Below, piece by piece: positions 54,996 to 64,000 of a stretch of 64,000 nucleotides of DNA (the first letter of the stretch is position 1; each line of letters opens with the position of its first letter). A program made the translations under genes and the position numbers. Source of the stretch: Protula sp. h YS-2021 (Eukaryota; Annelida; Polychaeta; Sabellida; Serpulidae); assembly GCA_949752745.1 (NCBI GenBank), contig OX457024.1, forward strand, positions 52,655,810 to 52,719,809, written 5' to 3'. The notes under the pieces were generated by a model. The model had not been told where the DNA came from. It made no database searches and was given only the letters and a program-made list of their open reading frames with translations.

Positions 54996-56639
54996 TTGAA
55001 TGTGTACGAGTTGGTGGCTGTGTTGGATCAAGGGCTTTTCCAAAGCATGATTTTATATGCTTTAGTATACTTTATCTGCTTTTGTAGGAATTGCTACGAT
55101 TTTCTCTCACTAGACAAGTGCAAGTCAATCACCATAGCAATTAAAAAGAGCAAATCATGTGTCATCAACAAAATTAAAAACTTCACTTCTTATGAAGCGG
55201 CCTTTTTGGCAGCAAGTGAAAATCCATGAAAGTGATCAAATGAAAATTGGGGAAGAATAAGACGCTTTTGCTAGCACGAACTAGGATCAAAGTATTGGCG
55301 TTACGACAGGAGTCAGGGCTGCTGTCAGCGAGGAGCGTCAATACCACCTGGTGGCACTGAGGTGCTTGGTGGCACTGAGGTCCCTTGGTGGCACTGAAGT
55401 GCCTGGCTAAAAATATATTATTTATTCAATTTATGCATCCAAAATAATTATTCAGTGATATTGTTGGGGCTTTTCACAACCCCATCCCACGGTTTCTAAA
55501 AATATATGTTTTTCTGTTGTTGTTTTCAGAAAATAACAACATAAATGTGCATCGAAACATAAATGACCCTTGACAACGTTTTCCACACTTGGCTTTATCT
55601 TTCTTTCTTTAGAAACCCACTCGAATATTGACAATAAATTAGGACACATTGGTTCAAGGGTCAGGAACCACTTTTGGACCACTCAGTTCTTCGAAATTGA
55701 AAGTGGTGGCGCTGAGGTCCCTAGGTGGCACTGACGTTCCTCGCTATTAAATCCTTCCCAAATGCTTCATTTTGTCATCGTTATATCTTAAGCAGGAGAA
55801 AAAAATATGTCTGCTTTGCATAAAAGGTCCAAGACCACTTTTGGACCATGAAATATACCGAAGTCATAGGTGGTGGCACTGAGGTCCCTGAAAATTTGAA
55901 AACGTTTTCCACACTTGGCTTTATCTTTAATTCTTTAAAAACCCACTCGAATATTGACAATAAATTAGGACACATTGGTTCAAGGGTCAGGAACCACTTT
56001 TGGACCACTCAGTTCTTCGAAATTGAAAGTGGTGGCGCTGAAGCCCTAGGTGGCACTGACGCTCCTCGCTATTAAATCCTTCCCAAATGCTTCATTTCGT
56101 CATCCTTATATCTTAAGCAGGACAAAAAATATGTCTGCTTTGCAAAAATGGTCCAAGACCATTTTTCGACCATCTAATATATCGAAGCCATAGATGGTTT
56201 TACTGAGGACCTAAACTTTTTTTGCTTCAAAATGCTAGATTAGGCGGTTTTTAGCTGAAAGAAACGTTGAAAGCCAAAAATCAAAGCTTACTTTTCGAAA
56301 CTAGAGCGGCTAGTGCACACAAAACGTGAGAGTACAGGCTTAAATCACACACTTTCAGTTCTTATTATTATATATATTTTTGTGTTAACAAAAATAAGTG
56401 TCGCACCGACTAATAGCATAATTCACTAGTAAACATTTTCAACTTTTCTATTTCCCTTGACAGGGCTGTCACAATGTTTTATTTGAACAGCTGTATACTT
56501 TTTTCAGAATAATAACAAATTTTACCTTATATAACTGAATCCCATTTGCCCAGTAGTCGTTTTGTGTATCACCTTTATCCAATATTGGAAGGGGGAATAC
56601 GTAACTTGAATTGTGGGTATTAACACAAGTTTAGGTTTA

Positions 56640-56870
56640 GGTGTTTTTCTGGGTCTAGAAGGTGGTCGCCAAAGAGGTTTTACTGAACGTCTTTTTGACC
56701 GGTTCTAGATGGTTGTCGCTAAAACAGGTTTTACTGTACGTTTTTTTATCCCGGTTTTGAAGTATACGTATTTTGTTTGTCCGGCCTGGAAGTTGGTCAG
56801 AACAGGTAGGTTTTGCCGTACGTCTTGACCGAAACTGGAGGCTGGCGAGTACAAGCAGATTTCACTTTAT
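56640..56870. repeat. pogo-like tandem modules (ggttttactgtacg)
   Basis: Four modules of the form gg(t/c)ctagaaggtggtcgc, then a.aggttttactg.acgt. They resemble repeated ends of pogo-type elements, as at 2150. Confidence 0.45.
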
Positions 56871-57809
56871 GGTGGTAGTTAAAAATAGGTGGCAGTATAA
56901 AATAGGTTTACCGGAACAGTTTTTTTTGCTTACATTAACCAACCCCCTCAGCTTCAGCTATCTAATGTGAGCCCTAACCATTTTAGCCAACGTTGCCGTA
57001 AAGGTTTGTGCACTAACTGTAATTATAGCCATAACGTATACCTTGTCTTCGTTCATTATCACCGGCCAAAAAGAAACTAGAAAAATATTCTTTAAAAGTG
57101 TGCCACACATCACCCACCTCGGTGCGAGAGTGGGGAAGCATGTTTGGTTTCAAAATGGTACACTGCTTGTCATAGCACAATGTATTAGAAGTGAAGGCTA
57201 GTTCCAGGTTTGTAAGCATTGCGACGGTTACGAAATTATTTCCATGTATGGAACAGATTGGTGGCCAAATGAAAACGCGCTAATAGCTGTAGGTGAGTAA
57301 CGCTCAAAAACAGCCAATGGCCGATACTTGTTCAGCTAATGTTTTCAAGTATGTCTAAACAATGCATGAACATTGGAGAATCTTCTGCAAAACGCTGAAA
57401 TCCCAAGCGTAGTTAATAACTACCTTTAGTTTACAAAAGAGCCGACAAAAGGGGAAAGCCGGGATGGGGGTGAAGGGACGGGGGCGAAAGGTGGAGCGGA
57501 AAGTCGATCCGATTTTCCGTTATCGCGATGTTTTTACCCAATGGTGTGCGGCCATATCTGACAATCCTTCTAACCTAACAAACAAAATTCCCACCAAGTT
57601 TCAACTTTCTCCGATGTTCAGCGGCTGAGAAATCTTACATACAAGATTTTTACGTAATGACGTCTTACGCCTTGCCTAATAATTGAACGTGCCTCAAAAG
57701 TTGACAGAAAAGTTCGACCTACTCAAGGAACACACAGACCAAGTTAGAAGTTGATCCGACTCTTCGCTCTCGAGATATCTTGCACACAAAATTTTGTTCA
57801 CAATAGACT

Positions 57810-57810
<1 letters not shown>

Positions 57811-57883
<73 letters not shown>
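57811..57883. repeat. (AC)n microsatellite
   Basis: 73 bases of uninterrupted acac. Val-Cys frames on the - strand are artefacts. Confidence 0.97.
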
Positions 57884-57886
<3 letters not shown>

Positions 57887-58019
57887 AGAACTCCTCGGTC
57901 GGGGAGACATAAAAAGTGACGTGGTAGTACTGAGGACACGTTGGTGGCACTGAGGACGTGGTGGAGGTACTGTGCACCCGATTATTTTTTAATTTTAGAT
58001 TACGCATTTTCAGTAAAAA

Positions 58020-58415
58020 AACCCGTTATAATGACAAAACAATCTTTTTACTTCGTAAAGCGCCTTTTTCACGAGTGAAAGCGTAGTTCGCGTTCTCCAC
58101 CTGCGGTAATTGACGCATAAATTGTGAATCAAACTTTTCTACACAGCTAGGCGGACAATGTAAATAAACATTGCCAAAAATTGCCTTATTGGGCAATAAA
58201 AGGAATACTCCAATGTTTAAGATTGAGTTACAACAAATTACCCAATTCCTTTTTTACCTCAGGGCCCTCTTCCCTCCCCCGTCCAAGCGAATTTGTAGTA
58301 AGGATGGATAGGGGCGCGTAACCGAAGGTCTAAAGGTTGAGAACTCGAACTATGCTTTCACTCCTAAAAGCGTTTTAAAAATAAAAATGATAGTTTTATT
58401 TCGCTAAAGCTAAGA
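58020..58415. mobile_element. ~395-bp MITE, older copy of the acgagtaaaagcg family
   Basis: Left: acttcgtaaagcgccttttt, cacgagtgaaagcgtagttc and gcgttctccac (58047-58103). Right, inverted: gaactatgctttcactccta and aaagcgttttaaaaata (58345-58390). Same end words as the fresh copy at 63385-63700 but much more diverged. Confidence 0.6.
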
Positions 58416-58689
58416 GCAGGGAGAGACGAATCTAGGAATTTGATGGGTTAGGGAATTTGTAAATAGATGCAAGTAGGGGAATTTCCCCTGTCAATTGTTC
58501 GACTGAATACGTGCCTCAGTGCTTGTGGAGATAAGCCACTGCTGTTGAGTTGCCCAGCATCATGTTTACTGGCCTGTTTTCCAGGCTGGGGAGCAGTTAG
58601 GTGATTGCTAACTACACAACTCTTAGTTCTGCCAATTTATATGTTTGAATTTTAAGTGCGAATGGGGGCCAGGTGTCTTTCCACAGCTT

Positions 58690-60170
58690 TCCTTTTAAGT
58701 AGAAACCCCACCCTTTGGACGAGGCATCCGACTAAATGAGAGCAAAGGGGTGGTAGGCCGATATGGATAACCCCGAGATAAGCATTCTGTGGATAACAAC
58801 CATTGCTGGTCTTCGATTGCTTTCGAGGGGATGGCGACTAGCCTGTGATGACCCCTTCTGTCCCATCTCTCTTTTGTGGGATAGGTTCTGGGTAACTTCT
58901 CTCCCTTAAAGGCCATTTTCTGCTTAGGCACAAGTTCTGATTTTGCCAAATTGACCATGAAGCCCGAAGCGCCTGAAGCGCCTGACTTACTAAGAGGAGT
59001 GTTTGGAGTCTGGCCTGGGCCTCTGTAATGTTCCGATTTATCTGTAATGTAGAGATACGCATCTGATAAATCTATTGACGTCCCTTAACTGCCTTTCTGT
59101 ATCATTTCCTTTCATTATTTGGGCAGTGTTCATCTCAAATGCTCGCACGGAGAAATTTATTCATTCTGACAAGTCTCTGACTAATCTGCAGTCCCCAATC
59201 ATCTTGGGAACCAGAAATACCAGACTGAAAAAGCCTTGTTCGGAGTTTGACATTTCCTGTCTAGCTCTTTTGTTTAGAAGCTCTTGCACGATGTCTTGCA
59301 GAGCCTGATCCTGCTCGGAATCCTGACTGTGCGAGGTGGCTATGTGTTTTGGAGCTTGGAAACAGAGAGGTACTGTAATGCGTCTGTTCCTGTTGTCTGT
59401 CTTGAATTGGAGGAAATAGCTCTGTCGGAGCCAGTTGAACACTCGACATGATGCCTCCATTTCTACCCTGACTTTGCAGAAATAGCCTAGCCTTCCTCCC
59501 ACGGGCAAACGATTTTACAGTTCAGTAGCTCCCTCATATCCTTCAGTAAACATTGCCTGGAGATGAGTCCTTCATCTCCACGCTGTGCCGTAGTTCGTTG
59601 CTATCTGTACTACTGTGAGGCATGGCGGCCGGTGGCACTGTCCTCCTGTCGCCTCTGTCTCTTGGCTGAAGGGAAGTGGTGGCGTGACCGAAGTGTAGAC
59701 TTTTCTCCTCTTGGATGCTTCTTAAAGCGATCCCTAGAGGAAATGGTTCTTTAACAGGGGCGTCTAGGGCGAGACATCAGCGCTAAGTCGTGGCATAAAG
59801 CTCTGTTTTCCAGGGTGACATTCTCTTGTTTTTCGTCTGAAATAGGGAACAGATCTGGTTGACTCAAAATGTCTGGAATGTCTTAACTCCCTATCTCCTT
59901 TAACCGAGGACCAGCTAGATCTCAGGGTTTTTTACACTAGGGGGGATATCCGAGTCTGGTTTTACTCTGGGCATTTACATTGTCCGCAGATCTATACGTT
60001 GCAGATCTGATTCCCGTTGGATGAGTGAAATCTCGCTATGATCTTGCCCTTATCTCAGTCCATTTGCTGGAATTCTCTCTGCCTGACAGCCACCGCATTA
60101 GCAACTCCGACACCAGTGGTCAGAGTCAGAAATGACTATTGCTCTGACTCTTCACTTAGAGAGTTCAGCC
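58690..60170 (-). mobile_element. Second DIRS-type retroelement fragment
   Basis: The - strand frame 59508-59161 has MPVGGRLGYF and FSLVFLVPKMIGDCRLVRDL, the DIRS RT fingers. The next ~100 bases still read INFSVRAF and, in another frame, SIDLSDAYLYITDKSEH (motif A). The reading then jumps to NLAKSELVPKQKMAFKG (58958-58695), the segment after the YLDD site. The active-site block is therefore deleted here too. Upstream of RT (59560-60170) is gag-like debris. No recombinase is present; the lower end stops near 58690. It lies inside the foldback structure. Confidence 0.8.
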
Positions 60171-61529
60171 GAACGGGAGCCTCCTCTTTGTTTCGAAGTG
60201 AGTGGTCCAAAAGTGGTTCCTGACCCTTGAACCAATGTGTCCTAATTTATTGTCAATATTCGAGTGGGTTTTTAAAGAATTAAAGATAAAGCCAAGTGTG
60301 GAAAACGTTTTCAAATTTTCAGGGACCTCAGTGCCACCACCTATGACTTCGGTATATCTCATGGTCTAAAAGTGGTCTTGGACCATTTTTGCAAAGCAGA
60401 CATACTTTTTTCTCCTGCTTAAGATATAACGATGACGAAATGAAGCATTTGGGTAGGATTTAATAGCGAGGAGCGTCAGTGCCACCTAGGGACCTCAGCG
60501 CCACCACTTTCAATTTCGAAGAACTGAGTGGTCCAAAAGTGGTTCCTGGCCCTTGAACCAATGTGTCCTAATATATTGTCAATATTCGAGTGGGTTTTTA
60601 AAGAATTAAAGATAAAGCCAAGTGTGGAAAACGTTTTCAAATTTTCAGGGACCTCAGTGCCACCACCTATGACTTCGGTATATTTCATGGTCCAAAAGTG
60701 GTCTTGGACCATTTTTGCAAAGCAGACATATTTTTTCTCCTGCCTAAGATATAACGATGACGAAATGAAGCATTTGGGAAGGATTTAATAGCGAAGAGCG
60801 TCAGTGCCACCTAGGGACTTCAGCGCCACCACTTTCAATTTCGAACAACTGAGTGGTCCAAAAGTGGTTCCTGACCCTTGAACCAATGTGTCCTAATTTA
60901 TTGTCAATATTCGAGTGGGTTTTTAAAGAATTAAAGATAAAGCCAAGTGTGGAAAACGTTGTCAAGGGTCATTTATGTTTCAATGCACATTTATGTTGTT
61001 ATTTTCTGAAAACAACTACAGAAAAAAACATATATTTTTAGAAACGGTGGGAGGGGGTTGTGGAAAGCTCAAACAGTATCACTGAATAATTATTTTGGAT
61101 GCATAAATGGAATAAATAATATATTTATGGCCAGGCACCTCAGTGCCACCAAGGGACCTCAGTGCCACCAAGCACCTCAGTGCCACCAGGTGGTATTGAA
61201 GCTCCTCGCTGGCAGCAGCCTCTCATGTTACGACATAGACGACAGCTCCACCAAACATAGACAAACAGTGAGATTTTATGAGGAAAATTCACCTCTATAG
61301 AGTCGATCACATTTGAAAAAAAACAAAAACGTACAAAAGCGTATAAAAGCAAACTTCCTTGCCTGCAATAGTATGAAATAGTACGCAATAGTTTGCAATT
61401 TACCTAATTTGCATGCAAATTTCGTATGATATCGTTTATGATTGAATGCGATTTTTGCAAAAATTTCGTACAAAAGCTTACAAGATCTTTTACAATCTTA
61501 CGCGCTTTGTATGGACGTTTCTATCGAAA

Positions 61530-62620
61530 TTGCTTGGAAGAAGTGATCACTTCTTCCTAGGAAATTCCTAGGAATTTCTCTGAAATTTCCATTGAAATAT
61601 CCCAATTTGTTTTTTTTTTTACATTATATACAACAAATTTAGTGTTTGAAAAAAACATTTTGAGCTATGTCAACTGGGCTAAATGTGGGCGATAACCTGC
61701 TTAATATCGACAGATGGTGACAGCGCTCTTTACCAAAAATGCGAATTTGAGGTCAGGTAGTCTTTTCAGGTAGCGCATGAACTTGCAACAACGGTCTGTT
61801 GTTGTGGCAAAGATCTAAATCTCATAAAGGAAGAGAGAATAGGCAATATAAACTTAAAATAGAACGAGCCACACGATTTGATAAAACCAAATCGGTAAAC
61901 ACTTGGCCTGAATTAAAATTAAAAAACCCCCTAAATTTCTGTTTTTAAACAAAACGGATAAATTGCGATTTCTTTCTTAAAGGCGAACTCACTTGTCATA
62001 ATAATGTATCCTAAGTCTGAAAAAAGTTTGACGGTTATACTTTTGATTTTCTGAGAAAAATCTTATTCTGTTAGACTAAAGGTTTTAACAGTTGACATCC
62101 CCATGCTTCCAGAAAAGTTGGATCCGTGCGTGTCTCCATCCTCCCCCACACCACCCCGGTTGCCCAAACTCTCCTGGGTGGCGTTTTATCTCAAACCTTC
62201 TGTCCTTGTTGTTCTTTACACTTATAATTCAACGAGTAACATCAGTCGATAGAAATGCCAGAGAAGTTCGATCGAAGTTCCTAGGAATTTCTTACGAGGA
62301 AGAGATCACTTCGATGGAAATTTCTAGGAATTTACTTCGAAGGAAAAATGACTTCTTCCATGGAATTTCGAAGGAAATTCGATGGAAGTTCCTAGGAATT
62401 TCCTCTTAAGAAGTGATCACTTCTTCCAAGGAAATTCGATAGAAATACCAGAGAAATTCGATGCAAATTCCTAGGAAGAAGTGATCACTTCTTCCATGGA
62501 ATTTCGAAGGAAATTCGATGAAAGTTCCTAGGAATTTCCTAAGAATTTCGAAGGAAATTCCAAGGAGGTTCCTAGGAAATTCAAAGGAAGACTTCCAATA
62601 GAAGCTGGAAAAGAAATGAG
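61530..62620. repeat. Palindrome-rich repeat (gaagaagtgatcacttcttc; cctaggaatttcc)
   Basis: A perfect 20-base palindrome gaagaagtgatcacttcttc lies at 61537-61556 and again within 62474-62495. An 18-base version is at 62408-62425. Around them, 62250-62600 is a tangle of cctaggaatt, tcgaaggaaattcgatggaa and ttccatggaatttc words in both orientations. The left piece at 61500-61600 has the same words inverted, so the two clusters may be the ends of one ~1.1-kb element. A 105-codon frame at 62092-62409 is incidental. Confidence 0.7.
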
Positions 62621-62729
62621 TCTCCCGGTCTTCGGTAGTTCGTTGTCAGCACTTGTCTTTGCCATAGCTATTCAGATCACAGTCGTTTCAATTAAATACG
62701 ACTTTATGTATCATTTACCATAAAATTTC

Positions 62730-62815
62730 CGTCCTCAGTGCCATCTGGTCCTCAGTGCCACTTCGGGACCTGTGTATCAATAGTACCATTAGTGGTACTG
62801 AGGACCCATGGAAAC
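62730..62815. repeat. GTGGCACTGAGG-family words, inverted pair
   Basis: cctcagtgccatctggtcct and cagtgccacttcgggacc are followed by the mirror agtggtactgaggaccc at 62792-62808. This relates it to 36466-37110 and 55323-61222. Confidence 0.6.
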
Positions 62816-63384
62816 GATAACTCCCTCCTCAACCTTTCTGCCAAAGCAGAGAGTACCAACCCAAAGCTCACTTACTTGTCGTCACAAATTGAAGACCCAT
62901 ATTTAACACATCAAATTATCTCGGTTGAGACGTGTTTTTCATTTTATTTCTCGCGATTTGTATGGTTAACGGTGATTAATGATTTTTTTTTACACTTTTG
63001 TGGACACCAGTAATTTTATCTCGATTTGATTTACACATCAAAGCAATGCCTTGAATTTACCGCCAGATACCTGTGTTGCTATTAAATTCTCCGAAGCTTC
63101 GCCCTCACACGTACACGTTTTCCTGTTCTAGTTTGAATCGTTTCTCGAAAAAATGGCTTATAACGTGTATGAACATTATGATATAAAGTTTATGTGCAAA
63201 AGTTGGTGTTCCTAAGACCAGAGTGCTCCGAGACAGACCAAAGACAAGACCAGGTCATTTTCGCTCCCGAGCACAGAAAGTCACACTTAGGGCCATACGA
63301 TGAGCAATTAAAAAATCAGAATTCTACAAAAATCTTAAAATTCAAGCTAAAATTGTCAGTTGCATCAGAACTCTACATAACTGA

Positions 63385-63700
63385 CGTTTTATTTTCGTAA
63401 AACGCTCTTTTACGAGTAAAAGCGTGATTCGCGTTCTCCACTTTTATACGGGTTTTCTCGCAAAACTCTTAGAATCACGCACTCAGGAACTAAAATTTCC
63501 TACTAGTGACTCGAATAGTCCCGTCGTTGGTCCCAGCCGATCAGCATCCTTGGTCACTGTAACCAAGCCTCATTCGAGTATTGCCCCACTGTACCAACCA
63601 CACCCTGGTCCGCGGGGTGGCTGGGTGGGGTGCTATGATAAAAGTGGAGAACACGAATCACGCTTTTACTCGTAAAAGAGCGTTTTAGGAAAATAAAACG
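63385..63700. mobile_element. 316-bp MITE with 62-bp near-perfect inverted ends
   Basis: 63385-63446 and 63639-63700 are inverted copies with two mismatches over 62 bases. Both contain aacgctcttttacgagtaaa and gcgtgattcg. The ~190-base interior is non-coding and GC-richer. Part of the end repeats again just outside (63705-63740), so insertion next to a relative is possible. The high arm identity suggests a recent element. Confidence 0.88.
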
Positions 63701-63740
63701 TAAGTTTTACTTCGTAAAAGCTCCACTTGTATACGGGACT

Positions 63741-64000
63741 AGCCGGGAGGCGGGGTGACCCGCGTTGAGAGTCCTAACTAGAAAATTTTTTCCCAAGAAC
63801 CAGTTTTACTCCAAAGAACGTGTTGTCTTCCATGTGAGGTGAAAAAGGCGTAAATAAAACACTGTAGAGATAGGTAAATGTGTTTAATGTGCCTTGGAAT
63901 AAAAATAAAATCGAGTTGGTGAACAACTCTAGTACACGGAAGGACAACGAACCAAGAAACTAGGACGTGGAGAAGAAGTACCGATGACCAAGCTCTTCTC
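63741..64000. other. No gene recognised
   Basis: Short stretch to the window end with no exon, ORF or repeat that I can support. Confidence 0.4.

Larger units (their letters stand above)
55323..61222. repeat. Large foldback: ~0.9-kb and ~1.0-kb inverted arms of the GTGGCACTGAGG family
   Basis: The left arm (55323-56175) and right arm (60195-61222) are inverted copies: outer ends ggctgctg.cagcgaggagc, then cctggtggcactgaggtgc, then modules with gttttccacacttggcttta, cactcgaatattgacaataa and ggtcaggaaccacttttgga. The left arm has two such modules and the right has three. Short Met-starting frames recur because the modules recur. The ~4 kb between holds a pogo-like tract, (AC)n, a MITE and a DIRS piece. 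It is either one large element that took later insertions or two opposed copies of one family. Confidence 0.75.

Noticed and set aside
57694..58007. Val-Cys repeat proteins
   Set aside because: Translation of the (AC)n microsatellite on the - strand.

Overview
This is a window of an animal nuclear genome, AT-rich, intron-rich and loaded with repeats. There is no prokaryotic signal: no operons, no Shine-Dalgarno-led genes and no long intact ORFs. The only host gene I can follow is on the + strand. Seven small exons with proper AG/GT borders encode calcium-binding EGF modules and TGFbeta-binding-protein-like (TB/hybrid) cysteine modules, the signature of a fibrillin (LTBP is the nearest alternative). 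They lie at 5750-5875, 29162-29290, 31030-31155, 40355-40477, 52098-52412, 53032-53202 and 53595-53673. All internal joins are phase 1. The order cbEGF x4, hybrid-like, cbEGF, canonical TB, split cbEGF resembles the middle of animal fibrillins around the second hybrid domain and third TB domain. Both ends of the gene lie outside the window. The repeat spectrum (Polinton-like, DIRS, Tx1-like and CR1/L2-like LINEs, Helentron-like satellite carriers, Tc1, MULE) suggests an invertebrate, probably marine, but I cannot name the species.

The introns, up to about 23 kb, are filled by mobile DNA. 0-5 kb: an unrecognised GC-richer segment, a pogo-like end, and a broken Ty3/Gypsy pol on the - strand. 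6.5-11.7 kb: a CR1/L2-type LINE (+) interrupted by a Tx1/L1-type LINE (-), with a 13-bp target duplication. 11.8-16.6 kb: three (TA)n tracts, a Tc1-like element with 240-bp inverted arms, and the first satellite-carrying element. 17.2-19.3 kb: a GACGTC-rich MITE, a MULE transposase relic and another MITE. 19.8-23.2 kb: a pyrimidine minisatellite beside a 2.96-kb Polinton-type non-autonomous element. 23.9-28.1 kb: a 4.1-kb satellite-bearing Helentron-like element. 30-34.4 kb: CTTGACC repeats, inverted repeats, and a second, 1.37-kb Polinton-type element. 36-37 kb and 55-63 kb: a family marked by GTGGCACTGAGG words, including a 5.9-kb foldback structure. 40.6-42.3 kb and 43.6-47 kb: two large degenerate satellites. 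47-51 kb and 58.7-60.2 kb: two broken DIRS retroelements (-).

The most interesting signal is the pair of Polinton-type elements (20277-23234 and 33057-34431). Both have AGT...ACT ends, near-matching 6-bp flanks, long inverted arms, repeated bZIP-type sites (consensus MARE and TGACGTCA) and a TATATAAGG box. The larger one carries a C2H2 zinc-finger ORF downstream of that box and of a dense palindromic array. Most long ORFs in the window run through satellites or microsatellites and are not genes.
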